Shown here one piece after another: positions 45,229-53,889 of a stretch of DNA of 64,000 nt. Numbering within the stretch: position 1 is the stretch's first letter; every line of letters begins with the position of its first letter. The notes below the pieces were generated by a model, which did not search any database, was not told where the DNA came from, and was given only the letters and a program-made list of their open reading frames with translations. Position numbers and translations under genes: made by a program. Origin of the DNA: Pseudobutyrivibrio sp. 49 (GTDB lineage Bacteria > Bacillota > Clostridia > Lachnospirales > Lachnospiraceae); contig NZ_FNDP01000002.1 of NCBI RefSeq assembly GCF_900100545.1, positions 1 to 64,000 on the forward strand, given 5' to 3'.

Positions 45229-45358
45229 GTACTATATCCCTTCTTATATCTAATATTTATATAATACCAAATCATGACTTGGAAATGTAACTTTTCCCAT
45301 AGAAATCAGCTCTTTATTGTGCTAAAGTATAAGAAGTTCGTAAAGGAGGATTTTTAGG

Positions 45359-46633
45359 ATGAGTAATGGAATTGGAACTAAATGTGTGCAGGCTGGATAT
45401 ACTCCAGGAAATGGCGAGCCTCGTCAGATTCCTATCGTTCAGTCTACAACATTCAAATATGATACAAGTGAAGACATGGGCAAGCTTTTCGATTTAGAGG
45501 CTAGTGGATATTTCTACACACGTCTTCAGAACCCTACAAATGATTATGTAGCTGCAAAGATTGCAGAACTCGAGGGTGGTGTAGCAGCAATGCTTACGTC
45601 ATCTGGACAGGCTGCAAACTTCTTTGCACTTTTCAATATTTGCGAGTGCGGTAGCCACATCGTAGCATCTTCATCAATCTATGGTGGTACTTTCAATCTT
45701 ATCGCTGTTACTATGAAGAAAATGGGAATAGATGTGACATTCGTTTCTCCAAAAGCTACTGAGGAAGAGCTTAATGCAGCTTTCCAGGACAACACTCGTG
45801 CCGTATTTGGTGAGACTATCGCAAACCCAGCTCTTACAGTTTTAGACATTGAGAAATTTGCCAAGGCAGCTCATGCGCATGGTGTTCCACTTATCGTAGA
45901 TAACACATTCCCTACACCTGTAAACTGCCGTCCAATCGAGTGGGGTGCAGATATTGTTACACACTCTACTACAAAGTACATGGATGGACACGGCGCAGCG
46001 GTAGGTGGTTGTATCGTTGATTCTGGAAAGTTTGACTGGATGGCTCACGCTGATAAGTTCCCAGGTCTTTGTACTCCAGATGACAGCTACCACGGCATCA
46101 CATACGCTGAGAAGTTTGGCAAGGAAGGTGCTTTTATCACAAAGTGTACAGCTCAGCTTATGAGAGACTTTGGATGCATCCAATCTCCACAGCATGCTTT
46201 CATCTTAAATCTTGGTCTTGAGTCACTTCATGTACGTATGCCTCGCCACGTTGAGAACGGTCTTGCTGTTGCTAAGTTCTTATCTGAGCAGCCAGAGGTT
46301 AAGAAGGTTACATATCCAGGTCTTGAAGGTGATGAGTATTATGAGATTGCACAGAAGTATCTTCCAAAGGGAGGTTGTGGTGTAGTTTCATTCGAGCTTG
46401 AGGGTGGCAGAAAAGCTGCTGAGAGCTTTATGAAGAAGCTTAAGCTTATCGCTATTGAGACTCATGTAGCTGATGCTAGAAGCTGCTGCTTAAACCCAGC
46501 AACATCTACACATCGTCAGATGACAGATGAGCAGCTTGAGGCTGCTGGTATCCCAGCAGGTCTTATCCGTGTTTCATGTGGTCTTGAGGATAGCGCTGAT
46601 TTGATTGCAGATATTAAGCAGGCATTATCATAA
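45359..46633 (+). CDS. metY: O-acetylhomoserine aminocarboxypropyltransferase (sulfhydrylase)
   Basis: 424 residues, a PLP enzyme of the Cys/Met metabolism family that makes homocysteine from O-acetylhomoserine and sulfide. FYTRLQNPTNDYVAAKIAEL, MLTSSGQAANF, IVDNTFPTPVNCRP, and the PLP-Lys motif THSTTKYMDGHG are all diagnostic. AAGGAGG precedes the ATG. It is transcribed alone with a terminator after it. I see no S-box in the 130-base leader. No link to glycan synthesis. Confidence 0.93.
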   Translation: MSNGIGTKCVQAGYTPGNGEPRQIPIVQSTTFKYDTSEDMGKLFDLEASGYFYTRLQNPTNDYVAAKIAELEGGVAAMLTSSGQAANFFALFNICECGSHIVASSSIYGGTFNLIAVTMKKMGIDVTFVSPKATEEELNAAFQDNTRAVFGETIANPALTVLDIEKFAKAAHAHGVPLIVDNTFPTPVNCRPIEWGADIVTHSTTKYMDGHGAAVGGCIVDSGKFDWMAHADKFPGLCTPDDSYHGITYAEKFGKEGAFITKCTAQLMRDFGCIQSPQHAFILNLGLESLHVRMPRHVENGLAVAKFLSEQPEVKKVTYPGLEGDEYYEIAQKYLPKGGCGVVSFELEGGRKAAESFMKKLKLIAIETHVADARSCCLNPATSTHRQMTDEQLEAAGIPAGLIRVSCGLEDSADLIADIKQALS

Positions 46634-46640
46634 TAAATTT

Positions 46641-46677
46641 AGCCAGAATGATTATAAAAATCATTCTGGCTTTTTTA
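46641..46677 (+). terminator. Terminator of metY
   Basis: AGCCAGAATGAT-N7-ATCATTCTGGCT followed by TTTTTT, eight bases after the stop codon; a 12-bp perfect stem. Confidence 0.88.
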
Positions 46678-46682
46678 TTAAT

Positions 46683-46707
46683 AAAAAAGGCAGGACTCTG
46701 TCCTGCC
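46683..46707 (-). terminator. Terminator of the PglD-like gene
   Basis: On the minus strand GGCAGGAC-aga-GTCCTGCC followed by TTTTTTAT, 17 bases after the acetyltransferase stop codon. It marks the end of the long minus-strand glycan operon. Confidence 0.85.
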
Positions 46708-46723
46708 AAATTCATATTCTTTT

Positions 46724-47344
46724 TTATATCGGCACAAACCTAGCTGGTACACCTGCGTACTTGCCAGGCTTTGTGAGCTTCTTCACTACTACTCCGCCTG
46801 CGCAAATGAATGCGTCAGCGCAGATGTCAATATTGTTGCTTACGATGGTGCCGATGCCCAGCCAGCTGTTATCACCTACTGTTACTGTGCCTGCTGTGTG
46901 AGCACCTACAGAAACATGAACATAGTCTCCAATCATATTGTCGTGATCTACAGAAGCTGATGTGTTGATGATACAGCCTTTTCCAATTACCGTGCTTGGA
47001 TTGATAACTGCTCCAGCCATAACTGCTGTACCATCGCCAATTTTCACATCATAGGCAACTACAGCTGATGGATGAATGAGGCTTACAATATCAGCGCCTC
47101 TCTCCTCAAGCATCTCCTGAACTTTTCGTCTGATTTTGCCATCACCGATACCTACGATAAAATCGTAATGATGCTCAATATAATAATCTAAATCGGTGTC
47201 CTCATCTGCCACTGGATATTCAGCAAGCATGTCGATTTCTGGATTCTTGTCGATGAAAACAATGTCATCATAACCATTTAGAAGCGCCATGTCTGCAAGT
47301 ACTTTACAGTGCCCGCTGGCACCCATAATTGCGATACTTTTCAT
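46724..47344 (-). CDS. NeuD/PglD-like sugar N- or O-acetyltransferase
   Basis: 206 residues. A Rossmann-like N-terminal domain (KSIAIMGASGHCKVLADMAL) is followed by a left-handed beta-helix of hexapeptide repeats (IGDGTAVMAGAVINPSTVIG, with His in SVDHDNMIGDYVHVSVGAH as the likely catalytic base). The family acetylates amino-sugars from acetyl-CoA: PglD acts on UDP-4-amino-6-deoxy-GlcNAc in bacillosamine synthesis, NeuD on sialic acid. With PglF-like and PglE-like enzymes in this window, a PglD role is the better guess. Last gene of its operon. Confidence 0.88.
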   Translation of the reverse strand: MKSIAIMGASGHCKVLADMALLNGYDDIVFIDKNPEIDMLAEYPVADEDTDLDYYIEHHYDFIVGIGDGKIRRKVQEMLEERGADIVSLIHPSAVVAYDVKIGDGTAVMAGAVINPSTVIGKGCIINTSASVDHDNMIGDYVHVSVGAHTAGTVTVGDNSWLGIGTIVSNNIDICADAFICAGGVVVKKLTKPGKYAGVPARFVPI

Positions 47345-47367
47345 ACTATCACCTCATCTACTGGAGC

Positions 47368-47709
47368 TTATGCTCCCATTGCAGCGACAACAATACCTAC
47401 AATTATTATAACAAGACCCAATGCCTTCTTATTGCTAATCTTCTCGCTAAGGAAAATCTTTCCAAGGATAGCTACCCAAATGTAACCTGTTGCCTCAAGA
47501 ATTGGTCCGATTGAAAGTGGAACCACCTTGTAGCCAAGTACTGAACAAAGTGATGCACCGAAGAAGAAGAAATATGCGCCGATAACCATTGGGTTCATGT
47601 ACTCAGCAATCTTGCTAGGATATTCCTTCTCAGCTGCCTTCTTTAAAATAATCTGCGAACAGGAAGCAATGAATGTGCCTGTAAGCATAACAAGTGCGTA
47701 CTTAAGCAT
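47368..47709 (-). CDS. Small four-helix EamA/SMR-like membrane protein (ArnE/ArnF-like)
   Basis: 113 residues, four membrane helices, half the size of usual EamA transporters. SIGPILEATGYIWVAILGKI and FLSEKISNKKALGLVIIIVG are the conserved EamA/SMR core. Its start overlaps the next small transporter gene by 8 bases, so the pair probably forms a heterodimer, as ArnE and ArnF do when flipping undecaprenyl-phosphate-aminoarabinose. The substrate is inferred from context only. Confidence 0.75.
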   Translation of the reverse strand: MLKYALVMLTGTFIASCSQIILKKAAEKEYPSKIAEYMNPMVIGAYFFFFGASLCSVLGYKVVPLSIGPILEATGYIWVAILGKIFLSEKISNKKALGLVIIIVGIVVAAMGA

Positions 47710-48100
47710 TATTCTTTACCTCCTCAATCTTTTCCTCAGATTTACCTGACACATCTTCGTCGCCAGAAACTACAAAGTATACTCCGACGATTACAATCGC
47801 TGCGCCAAGAATCTTCTGGAAAGTAATCTGCTCATGGGTTATCATTAATCCCCAAACAAGTCCCCAGATTGTAGTAACCGCTTTGTTGGCGTATGCCACG
47901 ATAAGAGGAAGATGCTTGATTACCTGCTGCCATGCGATGGCGTAAAATCCAAGAATAGCAACAACACAACCATAAAGAAGAATCCACTTAAAACTAAGGA
48001 ATGGATACTTGCCTGCTGCCTTAGCAATAATACTGCTGGCAGATATAATGACAATAATAATGTGTAAAATGATGAACCATTTAATATTTTCTTTTTTCAT
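47702..48100 (-). CDS. Small four-helix EamA/SMR-like membrane protein, partner subunit
   Basis: 132 residues, four membrane helices then a charged tail (DEDVSGKSEEKIEEVKNNA). ANKAVTTIWGLVWGLMITHE and ITFQKILGAAIVIVGVYFVV are EamA-like. The ATG at 48100 has GAGGTG five bases upstream. It pairs with the 113-residue protein that overlaps it. A position between the CapE and PglD-like genes suits a flippase for an undecaprenyl-phosphate sugar. Confidence 0.75.
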   Translation of the reverse strand: MKKENIKWFIILHIIIVIISASSIIAKAAGKYPFLSFKWILLYGCVVAILGFYAIAWQQVIKHLPLIVAYANKAVTTIWGLVWGLMITHEQITFQKILGAAIVIVGVYFVVSGDEDVSGKSEEKIEEVKNNA

Positions 48101-48121
48101 AATCACCTCAAGGGAATTTTT

Positions 48122-49165
48122 TTACTTTCCCCAGCTCTCCAACATCTCTTTTACATAGTCAGTGCCCATAATCTTATCGATTGTGCCCTGAACATCAAGT
48201 CTCTTTGTATTGTGTGATGTATAAGAATCAGAAGCCATTGTCTGAACCTGACCATCAACGAAGAACTTGTCATAGTTAAGATCACGACCATCAGGAAGTA
48301 CGCGGTAGTAATCTCCCATATCGATTGCACGAACGCACTCCTCGTTTGTAAGAAGTGTCTCGTAAAGCTTCTCGCCGTGACGTGTTCCGATAATCTTTGT
48401 GCCTGTATCACCAAAGGTCTGCTGAACAGCCTTTGCAAGGTCACCAATTGTGCAGGCATCTGCCTTCTGAACGAATAAATCACCTGGCTCACCATGCTCA
48501 AATGCGAACATAACAAGGGCTACAGCCTCATCAAGATTCATAAGGAAACGAGTCATGTTAGGGTCTGTAATTGTGATAGGATTTCCTGCCTTAATCTGGT
48601 CGATGAAAAGAGGAATAACGGAACCACGTGAGCACATTACATTGCCGTAACGTGTACAGCAGATTGTAGTCTTGCCTGCTGCAACACGAGCGTTTGCGCC
48701 GATTACCTTCTCCATCATAGCCTTAGAAATACCCATTGCGTTGATTGGGTAAGCAGCCTTATCTGTTGAAAGACAAACAACTCTCTGAACGCCAGCCTCA
48801 ACAGCTGCGTGAAGTACATTGTCAGTTCCCTCTACGTTTGTGCGAACAGCTTCCATTGGGAAGAACTCGCAAGATGGAACCTGCTTAAGTGCTGCTGCAT
48901 GGAAAATAAAATCAACACCTGGCATAGCGTCCTGAACAGAGCGCATGTTTCTAACATCACCAATGTAGAACTTAACCTTTCCAGCATGCTCTGGATGCTC
49001 AGCCTGAAGCTGATGTCTCATGTCATCCTGCTTCTTCTCATCACGTGAGAAAATACGGATTTCCTTTAAATCAGAATCTAAAAAGTGCTTGAGTACAGTA
49101 GAACCAAAAGAACCTGTACCTCCTGTAATCATAAGGGTTTTATCTTTGAATAAATCGCAGTTCAT
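48122..49165 (-). CDS. capE: UDP-GlcNAc 4,6-dehydratase/5-epimerase (CapE/FnlA-like)
   Basis: 347 residues, an extended SDR. GGTGSFGSTVLKHFL binds NAD(P), and INAMGISKAMMEKVI holds the MxxxK pair that replaces YxxxK in this subfamily. HAAALKQVPSCEFFPMEA and CCTRYGNVMCSRGSVIPLF are typical of CapE/FnlA. The first step of UDP-L-FucNAc synthesis; the next genes upstream, CapG and CapF, complete it. ATG 49165 has AAGGAAG upstream and sits 2 bases after the CapG stop. The frame is open 7 codons further to a TTG with no ribosome site. Confidence 0.92.
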   Translation of the reverse strand: MNCDLFKDKTLMITGGTGSFGSTVLKHFLDSDLKEIRIFSRDEKKQDDMRHQLQAEHPEHAGKVKFYIGDVRNMRSVQDAMPGVDFIFHAAALKQVPSCEFFPMEAVRTNVEGTDNVLHAAVEAGVQRVVCLSTDKAAYPINAMGISKAMMEKVIGANARVAAGKTTICCTRYGNVMCSRGSVIPLFIDQIKAGNPITITDPNMTRFLMNLDEAVALVMFAFEHGEPGDLFVQKADACTIGDLAKAVQQTFGDTGTKIIGTRHGEKLYETLLTNEECVRAIDMGDYYRVLPDGRDLNYDKFFVDGQVQTMASDSYTSHNTKRLDVQGTIDKIMGTDYVKEMLESWGK

Positions 49166-49167
49166 TT

Positions 49168-50325
49168 TTAAACTTCCTTTCTCCAAACCATTTTATTCAC
49201 AATACCAGTGTAAGACTGGATAATTTTAACAACCTTAGTTGACACATTCTCCTCAACATAATCAGGAACTGGGATACCGTAATCACCAGCCTCATTCATA
49301 TCTATAGCAGTTGTTACTGCCTGAAGAAGTGATGCCTCATCGATACCAGCGATGAAGAAGCAAGCCTTATCAAGTGCTTCTGGACGTTCGGTAGATGTGC
49401 GGATGCACACTGCAGGGAATGGCTTTCCAATGCTTGTAAAGAAGCTTGATTCCTCTGGAAGTGTACCTGAGTCTGAAACAACCGCGAAGGCATTCATCTG
49501 GAGATGATTGTAATCGTGGAAGCCAAGTGGCTCGTGCATGCGAACTCGTGGGTCAAGCTTGAAGCCTGTAGCCTCGAGACGCTTTCTTGAACGTGGGTGA
49601 CAGCTGTATAAAATTGGCATGTCATATTTTTCAGCAAGCTTGTTGATTGCTGTGAAAAGCGATGTAAAATTCTTTTCTGTATCGATGTTCTCCTCGCGGT
49701 GAGCTGAAAGAAGGATGTACTTCTTTGGCTCAAGTCCGAGCTTTGTAAGAACATCAGAAGCCTCGATAGCCTCTAAATTCTCATGAAGCACTTCTGCCAT
49801 AGGTGATCCAGTCACATATGTGCGCTCCTTTGGAAGACCGCAGTCTGCCAGGTAGCGGCGAGCGTGCTCAGAGTATGCCATATTTACATCCGAAATAATA
49901 TCTACTATACGGCGATTTGTCTCCTCAGGGAGGCACTCATCTTTACATCTGTTTCCAGCTTCCATGTGGAAGATTGGGATGTGAAGACGCTTTGCAGCGA
50001 TAGCTGAAAGGCATGAGTTTGTATCGCCTAGAATCAAAAGAGCATCTGGCTGAATCTCCACCATAAGCTCGTATGACTTTGCGATGATATTTCCTACTGT
50101 CTGACCAAGGTTGTCGCCAACGGCGTCCATGTAAACCTCTGGGTCGTCAAGCTGAAGATCCTTGAAGAATACTCCATTAAGATTGTAGTCGTAGTTCTGA
50201 CCTGTGTGTGCAAGAACACAATCGAAATACTTGCGGCATTTCTTGATAACTGCTGCAAGACGAATAATCTCAGGGCGAGTTCCTACGATAATTAATAATT
50301 TTAATTTTCCATTATTTTTGAACAT
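49168..50325 (-). CDS. capG: UDP-sugar C2-epimerase of the WecB/CapG (FnlC) type
   Basis: 385 residues, non-hydrolysing 2-epimerase fold (GT-B). LLIIVGTRPEIIRLAAVIKK is the N-terminal signature; HMEAGNRCKDECLPEETNRR is the active-site loop in the form typical of CapG/FnlC, and LSAHREENID and SDSGTLPEESSF follow. CapG turns UDP-L-6-deoxy-talNAc into UDP-L-FucNAc; the neighbours CapE and CapF support this over ManNAc synthesis. Start ATG 50325 with AAGAGGT upstream; 17 further open codons are not supported. Confidence 0.9.
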   Translation of the reverse strand: MFKNNGKLKLLIIVGTRPEIIRLAAVIKKCRKYFDCVLAHTGQNYDYNLNGVFFKDLQLDDPEVYMDAVGDNLGQTVGNIIAKSYELMVEIQPDALLILGDTNSCLSAIAAKRLHIPIFHMEAGNRCKDECLPEETNRRIVDIISDVNMAYSEHARRYLADCGLPKERTYVTGSPMAEVLHENLEAIEASDVLTKLGLEPKKYILLSAHREENIDTEKNFTSLFTAINKLAEKYDMPILYSCHPRSRKRLEATGFKLDPRVRMHEPLGFHDYNHLQMNAFAVVSDSGTLPEESSFFTSIGKPFPAVCIRTSTERPEALDKACFFIAGIDEASLLQAVTTAIDMNEAGDYGIPVPDYVEENVSTKVVKIIQSYTGIVNKMVWRKEV

Positions 50326-50326
50326 G

Positions 50327-51547
50327 TTATACCTCTTCACGATATGTATCTGGTCTATCCTGCTCCAAAAGCTCATTAGCCCACATAAGAGTAACGAGAT
50401 CCTGTGTATCAGATAGATTTATAATGTTGTGTGCATAGCCTGGAAGCATGTGAATAGCCTGAATCTTCTCTCCGCTAACCTCATACTCAATAACTGGGAA
50501 TGGATTTCCATTTTCATCAACACCTACACGGCGCTGCTGAATCTTTCCATGACCGGAAACCACGATGAAAAACTCCCATTTTGTATGGTGCCAATGCTGA
50601 CCCTTTGTAATGCCAGGCTTGCTGACATTCACTGAGAACTGACCATGCTCTGCAGTCTTGAGCAATTCGGTAAACGAACCTCGCTGGTCGCAGTTCATCT
50701 TTAAATCAAATATCGCTTTATCCTTTGGCAGATAGCTAAGATATGTGCTGTAAAGCTTCTTTGCAAAGCTACCCTTTGGAATATCAGGCATCATAAGTGT
50801 GTCTGGCTGCTCCACAAAGCTATCTAAAAGCTCCACAATCTCACCTAGTGTAACAGTGTGTGTCACTGGCACATATGCATACTTACCAGCTGTATCAGGG
50901 ACCACATTTCCTTCCTCATCATAATCACAGCGATGCTCCTCGCCTCGAAGGGCTGCAAACATCTCATTTACCAAATCATCGATGTAAACAAGTGTAAGCT
51001 CTGTGGATGGATCATTCACTGTAATCTCCAAGCCATTAGCCTTGTTATTGCAGAAAGTAGCCACCGCAGAATTGTAATTAGGTCTGCACCATTTTCCAAA
51101 AAGATTTGGGAAGCGATAAACCAAAACCTTAGCTCCTGTCTCGTAGCTGTACTTGAAAAACAGCTCTTCACCAGCAAGCTTGCTAGCGCCATAATCGCTG
51201 CCTGCATATCTGCCTAAAAGTGTTGCCTGAATAGATGATGAGAGCATCACCGGACAGGTATTGTTATGCTTTTTTAAGGTATCAAGAAGGGTACTGGCAA
51301 AACCAAAATTTCCTTCCATAAATTCACTATTGTCTTTAGGACGATTGACCCCTGCCAGATTGAAAACAAAATCACAATCACTGCAGTACAGGTCTAATTC
51401 CTCAGGAGTGGAATCTCTGTCATACTCATAGATAGTGAGAGCCTCGCCAAGCGAGTGGAACTTATCTCGACCATCGGAAGCGCATTTAAGTGTTTCCACA
51501 AGATTTTTTCCTACAAAACCGGCTGCACCGGTAACTAGAATTTTCAA
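50327..51547 (-). CDS. capF: Bifunctional 3-epimerase/4-reductase (CapF/FnlB-like)
   Basis: 406 residues. An N-terminal SDR reductase (KILVTGAAGFVGKNL, YGASKLAGEELFFKY) and a C-terminal cupin epimerase (about 285-400, GQHWHHTKWEFFIVVSGHGK and PGYAHNIINL with metal-binding His residues). CapF converts the CapE product to UDP-L-6-deoxy-talNAc. I place the start at TTG 51547, preceded by AGGAGAG; the frame is open 12 codons further. First gene of the capF-capG-capE run, with 1-2 base gaps. Confidence 0.92.
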   Translation of the reverse strand: MKILVTGAAGFVGKNLVETLKCASDGRDKFHSLGEALTIYEYDRDSTPEELDLYCSDCDFVFNLAGVNRPKDNSEFMEGNFGFASTLLDTLKKHNNTCPVMLSSSIQATLLGRYAGSDYGASKLAGEELFFKYSYETGAKVLVYRFPNLFGKWCRPNYNSAVATFCNNKANGLEITVNDPSTELTLVYIDDLVNEMFAALRGEEHRCDYDEEGNVVPDTAGKYAYVPVTHTVTLGEIVELLDSFVEQPDTLMMPDIPKGSFAKKLYSTYLSYLPKDKAIFDLKMNCDQRGSFTELLKTAEHGQFSVNVSKPGITKGQHWHHTKWEFFIVVSGHGKIQQRRVGVDENGNPFPVIEYEVSGEKIQAIHMLPGYAHNIINLSDTQDLVTLMWANELLEQDRPDTYREEV

Positions 51548-51624
51548 AATAATCTCTCCTATTGTATAAAAGTGCCTAGGCACCCATAATCCTGTAAATT
51601 ATACCACACTAGTCTAAATAACAA

Positions 51625-51651
51625 AAGAGGCGCACATAATGTGCACCTCTT
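51625..51651 (-). terminator. Terminator upstream of capF
   Basis: On the minus strand AAGAGGTGCAC-N5-GTGCGCCTCTT followed by TTGTTATTT, 17 bases after the stop of the gene at 51668. An 11-bp stem. It separates the CapFGE operon from the genes upstream. Confidence 0.7.
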
Positions 51652-51667
51652 GATAAATCAATCTTCT

Positions 51668-52069
51668 TTATTTGAATAGTCCTAAAAGCTTTCCAAAGAA
51701 ACCTTCATTCTTTTTCTTTTTTGTAAAATCGATTTTTGAATACTTTGACAGAACATCTGCTTCCGCATCCATTTTCTCTTTAAAAACAGACATCCATACC
51801 ACATCTTCATCTTTTCCCTGAAAATGCTCGAAGGCAACCTTTCCATCCTTCAAGGAATTAAATCTTGCCTGAAGATGCTGTAGGCGTTTAAAAGTGTCAT
51901 CCCACTCAGGGATATGCTCCCTTGCCTCGGTGTAACATTCCTTCATTTTTGCCATATACTTTGCAACACCGCCTTCTTCAAGCTTAAATCTTTGCGCAAG
52001 CATGTCATCGAAAAGTATATAAGCATCATAAAATCGTTCGTTAACTATTCTGTTTTTTGTACTAAGCAT
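51668..52069 (-). CDS. Hypothetical soluble helical protein
   Basis: 133 residues, not recognised. Mostly charged helix (VNERFYDAYILFDDMLAQRF, GVAKYMAKMKECYTEAREH) with a basic-hydrophobic C-terminus KKKKNEGFFGKLLGLFK that could lie on the membrane surface. No signal peptide or membrane helix. It follows the membrane GT2 gene by 29 bases and ends at a terminator, so it may be an accessory protein of that enzyme. Confidence 0.6.
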   Translation of the reverse strand: MLSTKNRIVNERFYDAYILFDDMLAQRFKLEEGGVAKYMAKMKECYTEAREHIPEWDDTFKRLQHLQARFNSLKDGKVAFEHFQGKDEDVVWMSVFKEKMDAEADVLSKYSKIDFTKKKKNEGFFGKLLGLFK

Positions 52070-52098
52070 AACTCAACCCCATCTGTGCTATTTGCAAG

Positions 52099-53061
52099 TT
52101 ACTTATATTCTTCCCCGTCTTTTGTAATTATACTATCAACTATATAGATTGGTCTATTCTTAACTTCTGCAAAAATTATAGCCAAATATTCGGATATAAA
52201 TCCCAAAATTATGAAAAGGACTCCGAACATAAAGCAGAGGGCTACGATAAGTGTAGAGTAGCCACTAGGTGCTGTACCAAGGAAATACTGTACGATAGAA
52301 TAAATTATTAAAATAAATGCCAAGACTAAAGAAAATACTCCGGCATAAATTCCCATCTTCAAAGGCACGTCTGAGAAATTGCAGATAGCGTTAAGGGAAA
52401 GCTTCACAAGAGCTCTAAGATTGTAATTGCTCTCACCTGCCACGCGGGCACTTGCCTCGAATTCAAGTGTAGTCTTTTTAAAGCCAACATTCTGCACATA
52501 GCCTCTTAAGAATCTTACACGCTCGCGATAATCCTGCTTAAGCACTAAAGCCACGCGACGTGAAATTGCAAAGAAATCTGACGAATTATTTTCGAACTTT
52601 GTCTTACCTGCCATAGCATTCATCACTTTGTAGAATGCAGCCGAGGTGATTCTCTTAAAGATGCCAGCATCTGCTCTAGAAGTACGAATCATGGAAACGA
52701 CATCATATCCCTGATTAAACTTTTCCACGATTGCTGGGATTGACTCTGGTGGGTGCTGCAAATCTGCATCCATGCAAACCACGCCATCGCCTGTAGAATA
52801 GTCGATTCCGGCAATCATGGCCGCCTCGTGACCACGGTTTGCAGCAAAATTAATAACCGCAACCTTTTCATCCTGGCTTGCAAATTCTCTAAGCAAATCC
52901 AAGCTTCCATCACGGCTTCCATCATTTACGAAAATTAGCTCATAATCCCAGCCGGTGCGCTGTGATACTTCTTTTAGAATAGGAGTGGTGTGTTCGTAGA
53001 ACTGTCTGAGCCCAAGCTCCTCATTATATACAGATACAACTACTGAAAGTTTTTTAGTCAT
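52099..53061 (-). CDS. GtrB/ArnC-like polyprenyl-phosphate glycosyltransferase
   Basis: About 320 residues. A cytoplasmic GT2 domain (LSVVVSVYNEELGLRQFYEH, GVVCMDADLQHPPESI with the DADLQ motif) and two C-terminal membrane helices (about 230-290). These enzymes make an undecaprenyl-phosphate monosaccharide, later used outside the membrane. The start is uncertain: ATG 53061 has AAGGA 15 bases away, while ATG 53076 has it directly adjacent. It is paralogous to the gene at 55195-56133. Confidence 0.87.
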   Translation of the reverse strand: MTKKLSVVVSVYNEELGLRQFYEHTTPILKEVSQRTGWDYELIFVNDGSRDGSLDLLREFASQDEKVAVINFAANRGHEAAMIAGIDYSTGDGVVCMDADLQHPPESIPAIVEKFNQGYDVVSMIRTSRADAGIFKRITSAAFYKVMNAMAGKTKFENNSSDFFAISRRVALVLKQDYRERVRFLRGYVQNVGFKKTTLEFEASARVAGESNYNLRALVKLSLNAICNFSDVPLKMGIYAGVFSLVLAFILIIYSIVQYFLGTAPSGYSTLIVALCFMFGVLFIILGFISEYLAIIFAEVKNRPIYIVDSIITKDGEEYK

Positions 53062-53154
53062 AATATTTGGATTCATTCCTTTTTTGAATATTGATTTGTC
53101 AAATATTAAATACAAGTTATTATAACATTTTTAAAAGCTTTTCCTCAATACAAT

Positions 53155-53183
53155 AAAAAAGCCTGCGGCAGGCGCCACAGGCT
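53155..53183 (-). terminator. Terminator of the transglutaminase-like gene
   Basis: On the minus strand AGCCTG...CAGGCT with an inner GGC/GCC pairing, followed by TTTTTTATTG, 45 bases after the stop. Confidence 0.75.
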
Positions 53184-53227
53184 CATAATCCAAAATCAAT
53201 TCTTCAAATCAAATAATAAACAATCTC

Positions 53228-53842
53228 TTAGTACAATACACCAGCAGGAATATTCACATTGTACCACACACCATCAACCTCGACTTTATTGGACTTCAAA
53301 TCACTATTGGTGATAGCCTGAATGCCAAGGGCATCCATGAAAAACTCAAAAGTCTCTGCATAACCTTCATCCATTGTAGGCTGATTTGTCATAGGACCAG
53401 TGATGTGATAACTGCGAGTATCTCCACAAGAGCCATAAGTGATGTTTGTCTTCATCCAGTTCTCAACTGCCTTAACCTTCTGAGCATCAGTCATGTCATC
53501 AGTAACGATAGTTCCGAGAACATCTATCGCAAAAATCTTATAAGCAATATTATCTGTCTCAGCATTAACCTGTGATGCAAGCACATCCTTAGTAATCTTT
53601 ACAATACGTCCCTCTTCTACTCCGAAGAACTTGTAGTGATTATAGAGAGCTGCTGCATCATTGCCATAAGCTGCCTTTACATCTGCATAGCGAGCTGCGT
53701 AATCTGCTGCAGGGAAATTCTCCTGAGTGATGTCATAGTTATAAACCTTAGCCTCAGCTGTCACTGGGTGAGCTATGAATGCAACACATGCTAAAGACAG
53801 AAACAAACAACCTGTAACAATCTTATTAATATATTTCTTCAT
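53228..53842 (-). CDS. Secreted transglutaminase-like protein with degenerate catalytic site
   Basis: 204 residues with a signal peptide (1-30). Residues about 34-78 hold one surface repeat (FPAADYAARYADVKAAYGND...HYKFFGVEEGR) like those in the VanW protein. The rest follows the transglutaminase-like fold: VENWMKTNITYGS, then DEGYAETFEFFMDALGIQA and VDGVWYNVNIPAG. In active members the loop reads C-x-G-Y, followed by H-A-W-N and a final V-D-V-T-W-D; here the Cys is Asp, the His segment is missing and the last motif is altered. Probably non-catalytic. ATG 53842 has AGGAGG upstream. Confidence 0.65.
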   Translation of the reverse strand: MKKYINKIVTGCLFLSLACVAFIAHPVTAEAKVYNYDITQENFPAADYAARYADVKAAYGNDAAALYNHYKFFGVEEGRIVKITKDVLASQVNAETDNIAYKIFAIDVLGTIVTDDMTDAQKVKAVENWMKTNITYGSCGDTRSYHITGPMTNQPTMDEGYAETFEFFMDALGIQAITNSDLKSNKVEVDGVWYNVNIPAGVLY

Positions 53843-53889
53843 AAATCCTCCTTCTAGGCTTACAAATATTACATTTTGATTATAACACA

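Noticed and set aside
45229-45358. SAM riboswitch ahead of metY
   Set aside because: The 130-base leader has no conserved S-box core or terminator pair that I can see.
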